NCBI GenBank assembly: GCA_012932865.1
Contig: SAXG01000034.1
Coordinates: forward strand, 1 to 64,000
Length of the DNA stretch: 64,000 nt
From: Amylostereum areolatum
Taxonomy: Eukaryota; Basidiomycota; Agaricomycetes; Russulales; Stereaceae
Direction of reading: 5' to 3'
Shown here: piece by piece, positions 43,271 to 55,303 of the stretch
Position numbering within the stretch: position 1 is the first letter of the stretch
Layout: the number at the start of each line of letters is the position of its first letter
Translations under genes and position numbers: made by a program
Notes under the pieces: model-generated
Told to the model about the DNA's origin: nothing
Database searches by the model: none
Seen by the model: only the letters and a program-made list of their open reading frames with translations

Positions 43271-45035
43271 ATGCCGAAAGAAGACATCGTTCTGGTTGCG
43301 GACATCCCGTTCGCCACAGAGGTCATCCATCTGTCAGACTCGGAAACGCATCGTCGGTGGCGAGACGAGCCGTTCTCCAGGACGTCCAAGGAGATGCAGG
43401 AATTTCTTGCGAAGCGCGTCAACGACAGCTACGCTCTTCCGGGACTAGTAGACATTCCGGAGGTGGCCTTCGCTGCGGCCCCCCTCGGTACGTTCGCCTC
43501 ATTGCATCGACCTGTACCCAAGAGCGCTGAACGATGGCCCATACAGACTCTCGCCCTCGTGGCAGGAACAACGATCCCACTCTCGGGAAATATTTAGCCC
43601 AGCATCGAGGTTCAGCGAAAATTCACTTTCGCGTCGACCATGTCATTCGGGAGAGCATCATACGTCGGCCTGGTGAGTCGCAATCCTCGTCTGTATTTCC
43701 TACAGCCGATAACGATTCCGGTCCATGTTCCTTCAGCCTCTAAGAAGAAGAAAGACAAGAAGAAGGGAAAGCAAGTGGACTCCCCCGAAGCCCTCGCAAA
43801 TGATACCCCCTCAGACGCCGTCGAAAACCCCTCTGGGGCTCCTTCAGATATCGGCGACGCTTCCTCGGAAGCTTCCTCGGATATCGGCGAACCTCCCTCT
43901 GAAGCCCCTGCTGTCCCTGTCGGAGGTCCCTCTGGGTCTACCTCTGGAGACGCGACAGGTGCGTCTTTCTCTGCTGTGACGTTGGCGCTCGATGGCTCAT
44001 TTGTTCTTAGCCGCTCTGCGTGCTATCATGCGGGACATGGAGATTCGATTCGAGAAGTACGAGAAAGATGCGCGCGTTGCTCGCAAAAAACAGGAGGAGA
44101 CGGACGCCGCTCTCAGGAAGCACAAGGAAGATGCGCGTGTGGCCCGCGAGGAGACGGACGCCGCTCTCAGGAAGCACGAGGAAGATGCGCGTGTTGCCCG
44201 CGAGGAGACGGACGCCGCTCTCAGGAAGCACGAGGAAGATGCGCGTGTTGCCCGCGAGAAACAGGAGAAGACAGACGCCGCTCTCAAGAAGACAGACGCT
44301 GCTCTCAGGAAGACCGAGGAATCGGCGCGCGTTGCCTGCGAAAAACGGGAGAAGGCGGAGGCAGCTATCAAAGCCTTGGAGAAGAAGAATGCGAAGATGG
44401 AGACTGAACTGAAGAGAGTAGGAGGTGAAGGGACGAAAACGAAGGACGAACTGCAGACTACGCGGATTGAACTGCAGGCTGCGCAGGGTAAACTGCAAAG
44501 TCTCGAGAAGCGCGTGAAGGCGATAACCAGGGAGCAAGAAGAGCAGAGAAGGGATCACCTCACTCTCGTGCCCGCATGCTCAGTTGATGTAGGTCATTTT
44601 GCAGCCCGCTGGGTGTGCAGCTTGGGTAGCTCATCATCGTGTTCTTTCTTACAGGATCGAAAAGCCATGATTATCCTCTATCGCAGGATTCTACTGGACA
44701 TCGGACGCGCAATCGTTATGGAAACCCTATTCGAGCAAGGTCTGGGTACTCGATGGCAAGATTTCTGCGAAACTAAGGGGTTTGCCACTCTCGAGGGCTT
44801 CATCGCGCAAACACTCCCACTGTGTACAAAAAAAGGAGTCCATCTCTCCTCGGACACCCTGAAGGAGATCTGGTGGTCACACATGCGGGTTCTAGGTAAT
44901 GAGTTTGCGCATGGTGAAGAAATGCACAAGTCACACCTTGACCAGGCGATTTGGGTTTCCAATAACACGCCCAAAGAGCGTAAGGCGTTAAAGGAGATCT
45001 TTAACGCGAGATACCACCGGGAACCAAAATTGTGA
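43271..45035 (+). CDS. Array-family coiled-coil protein B
   Basis: Five exons (43271-43487, 43547-43672, 43737-43958, 44011-44588, 44655-45035), 507 residues, frame intact. Exon 1 is 217 bases, exactly as in A, and codes VNDSYALPGLVDIPEVAF. Exon 2 has GSAKIHFRVDHVI. The basic block is KKKKDKKKGK, followed by a Ser/Pro/Glu linker. The coiled coil is twice as long as in A and includes 18-residue units (DAALRKHEEDARVAREET) repeated three times by 54-bp DNA units from about 44102. The C-terminal exon has YRRILLDIGRAIVMETLF, FIAQTLPLCTKKGVHLS, RVLGNEFAHG, KEIFNARYH. It lacks the third exon of A. Confidence 0.8.
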
Positions 45036-46721
45036 CTTACTGAATATCGCTTGCTCCTAGGCATTGGTCCAGGCCGGACTTCTTCGTGTAATTTATTGGA
45101 TATCCTCGTTGTATGGTCTGACTCTCCCTTTCCAGTGTACTATGCTCACATACCTTCCTCCTGCTGTCCTTCGCTTTCGCACATACTCCCTCTTGCTGTT
45201 TCGTCGTCGCTTTCGTGCTGTACGTTTTCCTACTCTGCAATAGTCAGTCTACAAATGGATGTATCACTCCATCGGGTCGAACACAATGTCCTTAGGCTTC
45301 GTCAACATGAGTCTTCGGCTTCGGCCATCGAAGTATCATGGCAAATATTCTCCATCGCAGCTTCTCCCAGTGCGCGATAGTTTGCATATCTCTTCAGACT
45401 TAGGGTCTCTAGAGGTCGTCGTCGTTGCGCCGCCGGGGTTTCCGGTCCGATTATCCCGATTCGTCCTCCCTGCTTTCTGGTTTTCAATTTTCAACCGCAA
45501 TCTTCCTTCGTTCCATCTTCGCAGCTTTCGCGACGTCATGCTACGGACGCTCCTTACCAATTGGCACCTGTACTAAACTTTGAAGACGCTGAATCTGGCC
45601 TCAGCACCGCGCGGGATGCGGCATGCTTGCAGACCCACATGGTGACATGGCGGGGTGGAAGGTAGGTACTTGCAAGGTAACTAACCTCGACGTGCGCGGA
45701 CGAACTTGCTGGGATTTCAAGGGACCATAGGCTGCTCGCTATATTGACTGGAATAGGGAAAAATACGAGCTTGTAGCGATCTGGCTCGAGCGTAAGGTGC
45801 GTTTTAACCTCATGCATGCGCGTATCTACCGCTAACTCCCTCCATTTCCCACAGAACTTCCCTGTCCGTCTGGCTCTCGAATTTCTTTCCATACCGCCCC
45901 TACTCAAGGTTTTCTTCGCGCGCGCTCAGTTCCACCTCCAGTCGTGCTGCCTTTTCGCCCGAATTGGACGCGATCTGTGCATGTGTACTTATACGAGGAT
46001 CGAATGCGAATGTCTGGGGGAACCGGCGGGGCGCGCACGGTGAGATCTGACGTTGTTTTACGTGCTGAATATATTTCTGATGCATCTGAACCGCGCGTAC
46101 AAGCTAGGCTGTGAATAACCCGGAGCTGGAGTTGCTGGGGCGATAGCTCGTTGAAGGGGGGATATGCGATCATTTTTTGCACATTCTCTGGAAGTACAAG
46201 CTTTCCAAACGTACTCTAGAAGAAGATAACCCTCGTAGCGTGCGATCGCTGTCCATGGATGGCCCAGAGAACGGTGTTTCTGGTGGAGATTATCCTCACC
46301 AAGCTCAGCCATGAACCTCCTTTGTGAGCCTTTTTATCGCCTCTTTTCTTGTCGCGTCTCAGTATCTCTCAGCGATAGGTGACTGATCCATGTTTTCGGA
46401 TCTATCACCGACTTTTGTTGGGGTCTCCGTCACCCTAGTACGACCTGCACTCCGTCTGCATAGCCTTTCCACCCATCTTCTTCTGCTTTCCTGTGCGCTA
46501 ACGCACGCGCGGTTCCTGGCTATCCCATATACGATTTCACACCAGACGTTCTTTCACGATATGATGCATCGCAATACGAACGGATGGATCCGTTTCTTTC
46601 TCGGCCCGCCCTATAGTAGGATTCTTAAATGTGGCGTACTTGCAATGCGAATTGCCCACGTCCACCTCTCTCACACCCGTCTCATTTTCTTTCGTTCGAT
46701 ATCCAGCTCTAGCTATTCGTC
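45036..46721. other. Spacer between B and C, possible decayed sequence
   Basis: Minus-strand frames at 45690-45830 (LEPDRYKLVFFPIPVNIASS) and 45900-46310 look partly coding but cannot be joined. They could be the relic of another gene. Nothing here matches the array family clearly. Confidence 0.35.
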
Positions 46722-47590
46722 ATGACTGATGTGTTTCGCTACAGGTCGTCTTCTACTCCCAAGCAGCATCGCATACAGCAAATCTCGCTCTCCCCGGTGG
46801 TGGAGGCCGGTTACTCAGGTGCACCATATGTGCTATGTACTCGTAAAACTCGTTAATCCTTACTTTCCAGTGATGTCGCCGCAGCCTCACACCGGGAGGA
46901 AGAGGATGAATGCGAAAACGGACTCCGGGGATGGTAGCTGTGCGTCTCCGTCCCTACACCCAACTGCTCTTTACTGACATTATGCAAGCCAACTATGATA
47001 GGTGGGCATCTGAAGTCGTCGCGCCGGCTGAGGCCGCTTTTCAATCCAGCGGAGAACTCTACCTGGACCATAGCCTCGAGCTCTTAAATGCGCCTGTAAG
47101 TTTCCCGTCCCTCGTTCCTTGATTCTCTCCTGCACCAAAATACCAACGCTTGGCTATCTTCCAGTGGCTCCACAACTCGTATAGTGTCAACCGTCACACC
47201 TTAGTGACCTACGGACGTATGCTCGTACAGGAAAAGGTATTCCGCATGCCCAAGAGCAGCCTGGGTCGATGGATCCCCTTCGCCGATCGCTTTGGCTCGA
47301 TGGAGGACTTCGTTTCCGCGGCCCATATGAACTGCCATCAACTTGATGTGAAGCTGTCGATAGTCACCCTCGAGTGGCTGTGGTGGGGTAATTCCGGCAG
47401 TCCTACATCTGACCTCCCAGGGGAAATGTCTCTGGAGGAGGCGATCACGTCGCTCCCCGTAGGCTCGAAGGAAAGAAAATGCATGACCGAGATCTTCGTC
47501 TGCAGATTCCATCGGGCTCCTGGTACTGAAAGTGTCCTTCGATACGAGTTACGTCGCGGCCACGCTCGCTCCTCTAGCGCCGCCTTCTGA
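46722..47590 (+). CDS. Array-family protein C, short and divergent
   Basis: Four exons (46722-46818, 46871-46933, 46989-47095, 47165-47590), 230 residues, with the same splice phases (1,1,0) as the others. It lacks the N-terminal domain. The basic block is short (GRKRMNAK) and the coiled-coil exon codes only about 36 residues (WASEVVAPAEAAFQSSGELY). The C-terminal domain is recognisable (HTLVTYGRMLVQEKVFRMPK, FADRFGSMEDFV, EEAITSLPVGSKER, TEIFVCRFHRAP), but the GN-AHG motif is replaced by an unrelated stretch (GNSGSPTSDL). The C-terminus is extended. It may be a decaying or specialised copy. Confidence 0.6.
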
Positions 47591-48385
47591 AGTCCCTATG
47601 TCCTAAGCGTGGATCCCGATGCCTTCCAGTCCCTCATTGTTGTTTTCTTTTCGACTTCGCTTTGACATATGCTTCCTTTCATTCTCTGTTTCGCTTTGGC
47701 TGCTGGCCTGTGTTGCTTAGTGGATGTTTTTTCCGCTCTACGTCGAGTAATATTGCATGCTCTGTCCAGATATGTCATCACTTATATGTTCTCCATGTCT
47801 AACTCTTCGTCCACAACATCAGCGCTTCAGGTTTAGCCACTCACTGGAACCTCTGACATGATGTTGCGCTGCAGGTGAAGCTTCTTGGACGCCCATCGGC
47901 GCGCTCTATGACATTGTGCACACTGTCTCGCACGTCGTCCCATGTATCTATCTCATGATTCAATTTACATTTCCTGCTCTGATGTTACGTTTGCATTCAT
48001 TCATGAGACTGCCATAACCCAGTGTGTTGTAGGTCGTTCACAATTGAGATTGCCCGGGCCCGCCGTATTATCTAAACGAAAAGTCGGAACAGACCCCATC
48101 ATCCCCCCCGAAGCAACCTTCACGTCTTTACCGAAGTGTACGACGGTGGCTAACGACGCGTCGATCCAGCATTTTGTTTCCTTCCTCACCCCAAATTCCT
48201 TTCGTCCGAGAAGTAGATTATAAATAACAATAACACGTTCCGCGTACGCGTTGGGACAACTATAGAAAGAGTAAGGTAAATGACAAAAAGCGGAACAAGC
48301 GTCCGCCACGCATCTCCCCCACGAACGCCGCGTCCCCACCCCCGGCACGAGTGACGACCGCCTCGCAGAGGCATGGCCGTTGCGC
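47591..48385. other. Intergenic between convergent genes
   Basis: 3' flanks of C and of the aquaglyceroporin. No supported feature. Confidence 0.45.
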
Positions 48386-50563
48386 TCACGCGTCGCGGCG
48401 GAGAAGGGTCATGGGGTTCATGCGCATCCTCCTGAATCTGCGAAACGGGAGAACGGTCAGCGTGACAAGGAGGTAAGGGGTGATGAGGAGACGCACGGCT
48501 TGTTGAACGGGCTTTGGGGCCCGACGAAGATGAGCAGGTCGTAGACGATCGCGCCGATGAGGCCGCCCGCGAGCGGGCCCGCCTGCATGCACCAGAGCCA
48601 GAACTGGTCGCGGTAGTTGAACACTGCGTGGAGGGCGCCGCGGTCAGAGTCGCGCAGCAAGATGAGCCAAGCAAACGCACCATCCTGTCCGTAGCCGACC
48701 ATGGAGGTCATGATGCGCGGACCGAGGTCGCGCGCGGGGCTGATGCCGGCGCCGGTCTGGAGCCCGAAGCCCTGGGAGATGGTGAGGACGACGATGAAGA
48801 GGATCATGGGCGCGAGGCCGAGCGGGAGCGCGCCGCCCGAGTTGTCGGTCACGGAGAAGACGGCGATCATGAGGAGGAAGCTGCAGAGGAACTGGGCGAG
48901 GGAGGATGAGCGTCGGGTGCGAGGCGGGAGGACAGGCGGGGTGTGTTACCTCGTTGAAGAAGGCGTTGGCGGCGGGGACATATTCGGGCTGCGGGTGGGG
49001 AAGGTGAGTTGGATGCGGGGGTGAAGAGGGAGGACGACGTACGGTGTAGAGCGCGAAGAGGCCGGCGGTGCCCGCGATGGTGCGGACGCCCTGGCCGCCT
49101 TCGACGATGTCGATGGCGTGGAAGTAGTTTGCATAGACGATGATCGCGCCGAACCACGCGCCGAAGAGCTGGGCAAGAATGTACACCGGAACCCTACGCC
49201 ATGAAAATCCTCTGAAGATCGCCATCGCGATCGTCACCTGGGCCGCCCGGTCAGTCCACGCACACTCGAGCAAAATTTGGCGAGAAAAACGCACCACAGG
49301 GCTGATATGCCCGCCAGATGCACCACCCGTGAGCCACACCCCCAGTGCGAGACCTGGCGTGACGAGGTGAGAAAGACGCGGCGGGAAGGAGAGCAGGAGA
49401 ACGCGCACCTGTGCCCCAGCCGAAACCGATGGAAAGGAACTCGCCCGCCTGCGCGGGGGCGACGCCCGGGTTCTTGCTGAGCATGACCTGGCACTGGACG
49501 CTCAGACCGAAGAGCACGAGGATCATCGAGCCTAGCGCCTCGCCCGCCGGTGCACGAATCGCGGACCTGTTTCCGTACCATCAGCACCGTCTCGACCGAT
49601 GCCAGACAGTACTCACCGAACGCGCACGATCGTGTTCGCAAACTCGGGCTTCTCGTTTGCCTGACCAGCCTCGAGCGCCGCGGCCGATGTCGACTGGAAC
49701 GGGACGACGGGCAGGGTGTCCTGCGGCTGTGTTCCGCGCTCAAACTTTCCGCCCTCGACCTTCCCTCCTCCTCCCCCTCCTCCTCCTGTAAAATCATCGA
49801 CCATGGTCAGGCCCGAGATCATGCTCGCGTTGTCGGACGCATTGCGCGAGGCGGGGTCTGCGAACGGGTTTTGCGCGAACGCGGGCTGGGGTTGGGGGAT
49901 AGAGACGGGGGCGAGTTGGAAGTAGATGGGCTGAGCGGGGTCGGCGAAGGGGTTCGGGCCCTGTCCGAGTTGAGGTTGCGGTATGGACACGAACTGTTGG
50001 AGTGCTCGTGCAGGCGGAGGGGTGGCGGCGGGCGCCTGGAACTGCTGAGGCGCTGCAAACTGCGGTTGCGGTTGCGGTTGTGATGTCGAGTCTGAGAACG
50101 GGTTCTGGGCAAAGACGACCTGTCGGGGTGCGGGTGCGGGTGCCAATGTTGGTGCGGGGGCGAATGTGACCTGCTGGGGCGCGTCGACCGGGGAGAACGT
50201 GGACGGCCCCGCTACGGGTTGCTGCTGCGGTACGGCGACGAAGAATTGTTGCGGCGCGGGCAGTGCATCGACAGGCGACGTGTTTGTCGACTGGGGCGCC
50301 GATCCTGGCGCTGGTTGGCGCGCAGGGGTCGGGTCGAGCGAGAGGACAGGCTGCGGCGCGGGCGCGGGGGTAAGCGCGGGCGCTGGTTGGGGTGCGGGTG
50401 CAGGTGCGGGCGCAGTGAGGGTGATGGGCACGAACTGGGAGAAGGTCGTGAATTCGGACTCGAAGTCGCTCGTGGAGGGGAGGGTGGTAGACGGTCCGGC
50501 GACGTTCGTGGTCGTGTCGGAGCTTGCGATGCCGCCAGCGACAGAGTTGATGGGGAGAGACAT
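48386..50563 (-). CDS. Aquaglyceroporin (MIP family) with long N-terminal extension and altered NPA boxes
   Basis: Several exons from ATG 50563 to TGA 48386-48388. The first about 300 residues are Pro/Ala/Gln-rich, with three NPF motifs (NPFSDS, NPFADP twice) and a Gly run. Then comes the six-helix channel: LGSMILVLFGLSVQCQVML, ALGVWLTGGASGGHISPV, VPVYILAQLFGAWFGAIIVY, FLCSFLLMIAVFSVTDNS, ALPLGLAPMILFIVVLTIS, FNYRDQFWLWCMQAGPLAGG. The two half-helix boxes read HISPVVT and GISPARDLGPR where MIP channels usually have NPA, so both pore Asn are Ser. The Asp after SPAR is typical of glycerol facilitators. Likely plasma membrane; substrate uncertain. It lies between the two halves of the paralogue array. 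Confidence 0.85.
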
Positions 50564-50908
50564 GGCAGAAAGCGGAACGTGAACAGAAACGAAAGACGTG
50601 TCGGAAAAAAGAAAAGGAAAAGAAAGAAGAAAAAAAGCGGACGAAAGAAAAGAAAGGGGGACTCCAGCTCGCCGGGAGGGGGAATGGGAACAGCGACCTC
50701 TGCCCGAGACTACTTATACCTCGACCCTGACCCGATGGAAACCACCGAGCCGGGGTCCCTGCGGGGAATGATTTCAGTGCAGCGCTTTTGCGAGAGGCAC
50801 AGTCGACAGCCTCCACATTGATCTAGATCTAGATCTCTCGGTAAACTTGGCTGGAGTGGTATCGTTCACTCGAAGGAACGTGATGATATTCGGTGGTCGT
50901 GGTAAGTA
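50564..50908. promoter_or_regulatory. Upstream region of the aquaglyceroporin gene
   Basis: It is rich in AAAGAAA/GAAAAG purine tracts (50590-50660), transcribed side CT-rich, as is common upstream of fungal starts. A three-copy AGATCT palindrome run lies at 50821-50836. Confidence 0.35.
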
Positions 50909-51676
50909 CTAGAAAGGTGCATGTGCTATGTACATATGCGTGAGCGGAAAAGAAAGGTAAACCTTGACCGAACCGACAACGATGCGCACCGCCTGGATGA
51001 GAACGTGGGCGCAGGCAGGGCCCTCGTTGTGCTTGACGGGCGCTTCAAGCGGGCGAGACTCGAGATCAAACGTGATGCAGCTGATAGACGACCTGGACGT
51101 CCCCTGCAGCGGCGTGTACGAGCACGTTGACCTTGGGCAGAAACCTTGGAGAAGGGCTGGCAAACTGTACAGACGCGTGGCCCGTACATATCTATAAAGA
51201 CGTCCGCATATAAGTAAGGATATTGAGAACAAGGTGGGAAAGACGGAATTCGTTGAAACTCGCCTGCCACCGTGCTCTGAGTCTGTTCGCCGTCCACCGC
51301 CTTGCGCCCGAAATAGAACCCACAGACGAAGTCCGGAGTGATCTTCTTTATAAATAAAGAGCGGGGAGTTTATACAGACAGCATAGCCCCCCAGTTCCAT
51401 CGCAGTGCAGTCCGTTGACGACGACGTGTGTGAACACCTGAGACGGCGTATTTGATGGATTTGATACGAGGCCTCCTGCGGATCGTTCCAGTCCGAAATG
51501 GCATTTGCAACGACGAGAAACGCTCCTGACCAGCCAGACGGGCGTGAGCGCATCAAAAGTGTTACGACGGCCGCCAAAATGGCCCGTTCATTGGAGAGCT
51601 TGCGATTGGACTTCTCGCCGGCGGTCAGCTCGATACAGCGACTCCGAGTCCCGACGGCGACGAGACCAGATCGCAT
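50909..51676 (-). CDS. Hypothetical protein, uncertain model
   Basis: The minus strand is open for about 275 codons. The upstream half has host-like codon use (IELTAGEKSNRKLSNERAIL, FLVVANAISDWNDPQ) and the far end has ITFDLESRPLEAP and QAVRIVVGSVK. Possible introns inside make the true product unclear. The first ATG considered is 51676. I recognise no domain. Confidence 0.3.
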   Translation of the reverse strand: MRSGLVAVGTRSRCIELTAGEKSNRKLSNERAILAAVVTLLMRSRPSGWSGAFLVVANAISDWNDPQEASYQIHQIRRLRCSHTSSSTDCTAMELGGYAVCINSPLFIYKEDHSGLRLWVLFRAQGGGRRTDSEHGGRRVSTNSVFPTLFSISLLICGRLYRYVRATRLYSLPALLQGFCPRSTCSYTPLQGTSRSSISCITFDLESRPLEAPVKHNEGPACAHVLIQAVRIVVGSVKVYLSFPLTHMYIAHAPF

Positions 51677-52246
51677 GGCGGCACGCTGGAGCACACCGAC
51701 CGTCTTCGCGGAGATACACGTACGATATCGCCACAAAGAAAAGATGTATGAAATCGGGGTTGGACCGTTCCAAGTTGCTTTGGGAGGAGAAGATCGACTA
51801 ACGGCGAAAACTAAGGATTAGCCACCGCAATCCAGTCTTCATCGCGGGGGTTGCAATATATGTTTCCAGCGGGCCTGTGAGGGTCAAGAAGGAAGGGAGG
51901 TTGAGAAACGAGCGAGCCCAACTTCAACCCTTCGTCGCACAACGGACCATGACGTCACCGAATTGCAACACCACGTGACACCAGGGCATTTTAATCTCGT
52001 CCTTGAAAGTTGAACGACATTTTATCACAGATGGTTATTGGAGGGCAGGTAGTTCTCTCTTATAAGACGACTGTGTGGTCAGATGTCATATCCGCATAGA
52101 GAGCCATATATATATCTTACACACACTACACATGGATATGCTCCCAAAGGCAGGCGTGCCCACGAACCGCAGGCGAGTTCGCCCGAACGAAAAAAGTCTA
52201 TAACAGTGATGAGTCTCAAGAATGGAGACGTGCGCGCCGCAGAACA

Positions 52247-53268
52247 TCATGCAGGCGGCCGACCGAATGCGCAAGTGAAAATCTCCACAGATACCTTACG
52301 GTCGATAGAGTCAGCGGGGAGGGCAAGGACGGCCTGCTCAATGCGCATTTCGGTTTTGTCCAGGCTATGGTCTTGCGCAGTGACGGTCTCGACGTCGGGG
52401 ATGGACCCTTCCCATATCTTCTTCAAAGCGTCCTGTGAGAAATTGATGCCTTTATCCTGACAGCGCGGCCGCGCGTCGACCACAAACACCTCCACAGAGG
52501 TAAACCGCCTCGAGAAGGGGATCCACGGCGTATGTTCGGGCATACCGTACGCTTTCTCCGTCACGGCATCGCGGCCGTAGTCCAAAAGAAGCGTGCGAGT
52601 CAGCCGGAGCTTCGCCACGGGGTCCTGCAAAGCGTTAATATGTCAACGGCGGATGGGACAGCGAGAAGAGAAACAACGGAGGCTCACCCCTAGGAAAGCG
52701 TCGCGGATATCATAAGTCCGGGTGTGCAGATCTTGTATCTGCTCCCTCACCAGCACCAGCTCCGACTTGAACCGGGAGGCATCCACCTCATCCCGTGCCA
52801 GCATGGCTTTCACTTCCGCCACGCGCTCCTCGCGCAAGGTCGCCATATCCGCTTGGCGCTCCTTTCTCTGCCTTGCCAGTTCCGCCTGGAGCTCCTTCAC
52901 AGTAGCCGCGATCTCCTCCAACGTGGCTGATACGAGGACGGGTCAATGCACGCACATGCACGAGACGAGAAAAGAAGAGACGCACGTCCACCGCATCCAG
53001 GCGACTCGGCCTGCGACGGTTTCTTCCCGCCCTTCCTCCTCCTCCTGCTCTTCTTTGGAGGGTTCCCGCCCGATTGCGGCGGATCTATCGAGAAACGGAT
53101 GAGAAAAAGAGTATTGCAGAGGATGAAGCACGCACCTTTTTTGACATTTCTCCCGAGAGGCCTTCCCTGTTTCCGCGCCACCGAGGAGTCTGGCGTTGCG
53201 ACGGTTTGACACTGGCGAAGCTGGTCTGGGAGTGTGACAAACTTGGCACTGGGTGAAACATTCGCCAT
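52247..53268 (-). CDS. Array-family coiled-coil protein D
   Basis: Exons 53136-53268, 52986-53084, 52688-52926 and 52247-52624, 282 residues, frame intact. The N-terminal domain of A and E is absent. The protein opens with ANVSPSAKFVTLPDQLRQCQ, then a basic block (PKKSRRRRKGGKK), a coiled coil (LEEIAATVKELQAELARQRK) ending IRDAFLG at the exon edge, and the C-terminal exon: TRTLLLDYGRDAVTEKAYGM, CQDKGINFSQDALKKIWEGS, EQAVLALPADSIDRK, VEIFTCAFG. The GN-AHG motif is not preserved. An alternative start at 53397 would add about 43 residues. Confidence 0.7.
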
Positions 53269-53836
53269 GACAGGCAGCCGCTGTGGCTCAGGTAACAAGA
53301 AGGGATCTAGGCTGAGAACGACACGAAGCCTTGCAACGGTGGTGGTGGGAGATGGTAAGGAGTTCCGCCCGTAGTTCATACAGTTCAACCCAGTCATGAT
53401 GCCATCGCATTACGTCAGCTTTGTTTGTTCGGCGTTCCGCCGCGTTCACCCCCGTTCTGCAACGTTCAGTTCCACTAGCGTCCCCTACTAGCCCCTACTT
53501 TCTGTGAGAGCCAGTATCGGCAAGGATTCCACCAAAATACAGTGTAGTTATGATATCCAAATGAGAGACACATTAGATAGCACGAAAACAGCGAGAGGAT
53601 ACACACGAAACGAGGGAAGTCACGACAGCGGTGCAAACATTGAAACAGGGTATTGTACAACAGATAGAAAGCATAGCTGCCTAACAAGCAAGGCATGTGA
53701 CAGATCCTACAAGTCAAGAGAGAGAAAGACCCAAGGACGAAAGATACAATGACAGCGCAAAGCAAATAAGAGCAGGAATAAAGAAAACAGAAGAGAAGAG
53801 CAGCAGAAGTCGAAAAGCGAGCAGCAGCGAAGAGGG

Positions 53837-55303
53837 TCAGGCAGTGGGAGCGTAACCAAACTTGCAAACAAAGATTTCCGTCAGTACGTTCCGGTCCGTC
53901 GAGTCTTTGGGGAGTGTGTTGATAGCATGCTCCAGGTGCGGGATCTTCGTGACGTCGCCGTGCGCGACTCCGTTACCGGCATTGCGAAGGGCCTGGGACT
54001 CCCATATACCCTTCAAGGCGTCCTCGGAGAGCATGATTCCTCTCTCCTTGCATTTGGGGAGCGTCTGTGCGACAAATACGTCCATGGAGGCTCCAAAGCG
54101 CTTGATGAACCGGGGCCACCGATTCCATGCCTTGCTTGGACGTTCGTCGTACACCTTCTCTCGGATGCAGTCGCGCCCGTAGTCCAGGAGCACCCTGCGC
54201 ATGAGGTGATCGCGCGCCTTGTGGTCCTGAAGTTGGCGTTCAGCAAGCCGCGTATCGCCAGACAAACAAAATGCGCGAAGGCTCACATCCTCTGTAAATG
54301 CCTCGCAAATCTCGCGATACCGGTTGTGGAGGTCCTGCAGCTCGTCGTTTACCGCCGCCTCCCGCTCTTCCAAAGCTGCTTTTTCCGTCGCATGCTGTGC
54401 CCGCATGCGCTCCATCTCCTCCTCGCGGTCTTTCCGTTCGCGTTCCAGCTCCTGTTTGCGTTCTTTCTTTTCGGTGTCCAAGTCCGCCCGGATTGCATCC
54501 AACATGGCAACGACCGCGTCGGGCATGGCTAACGCGAGTGTGTCGGTACACGTGCAACGGCGCAATCTCCGGATAAGAGCAAGGCGTACCTCCACCAGTT
54601 CCAGAAGGATCCAGCGGGGTGTTCCTCTCCTGTTCTCCTTTCCCTCTCTTCCTCTTCTTCTTCTTATTCTTCTGGGAGTTTTCACTGGGAGTTTGTGTCT
54701 CTGTCGAACGAAAAGTTAGGTTCCGGAGTATGGAACGATGATGGATGTGAAAAAGAGACGTACCGACTGCCCCTTCCTCCCAAGGAGAATCCGAGCTTCC
54801 AATGTCACCTTTGTACCCAGATGCAAGTGGGATACCTACCCGTGTGCGTAAGGTTATATTTTCCGAAGCTCGTGCAAGGAGAGGAATTTACTATGCCGCG
54901 GAACGATCTTCCCCTTCAAAGTTTCGTCAATGTGAAAAGCAATCTTTAACTCTCCCTTTCGAAATGTCTCGATGCTCTCCAGATTCTCGTCGCTATCTAG
55001 GAGAGAGGCTTCGCTGCCGTTGCCCGAAGCTAGAACACAGTGATGGTTAGTGACACGGTGACAAATTGGAAGAGAAAACAGACAAGGATAGACGTGATGA
55101 GGAATGAAGGCATCCTCAGGGATGTCTCTCGGTCCAGGAAGTGCGAATGTGACGTTGACATGACTCGCAAAGTCTGCGCGCAGCCTTCGCGATACTTGGG
55201 AAAGCGGTTGCGTTCCCCATTCGTGTTTCTGCGCGTCCGAGAGTGTAAGGACCTGATAAGAGTGTGGAATGTTTGTGTATAAGGAGATCGTTTGCGCCTG
55301 CAT
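53837..55303 (-). CDS. Array-family coiled-coil protein E
   Basis: Six exons (55084-55303, 54892-55029, 54764-54808, 54590-54700, 54287-54528, 53837-54226), 381 residues. The architecture is closest to A: QAQTISLYTNIP and VNVTFALPGPRDIPED in exon 1, FHIDETLKGKIVPR in exon 2, V|ETQ at the same exon junction, basic KNKKKKRKRGK, coiled coil (KKERKQELERERKDREEEME) ending CEAFTED, and a 390-base last exon as in A with RRVLLDYGRDCIREKVY, CKERGIMLSEDALKGIW, RNAGNGVAHG, TEIFVCKFGYAP. Spliced frames agree throughout. Function unknown; the basic block suggests nuclear or nucleic-acid association, which is inference. Confidence 0.8.

Noticed and set aside
49794..50821. Alternative frames of 340 and 200 codons over the aquaglyceroporin N-terminus
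   Set aside because: The frame continuous with the MIP domain by a good intron is the NPF-containing one; the others are shadows.
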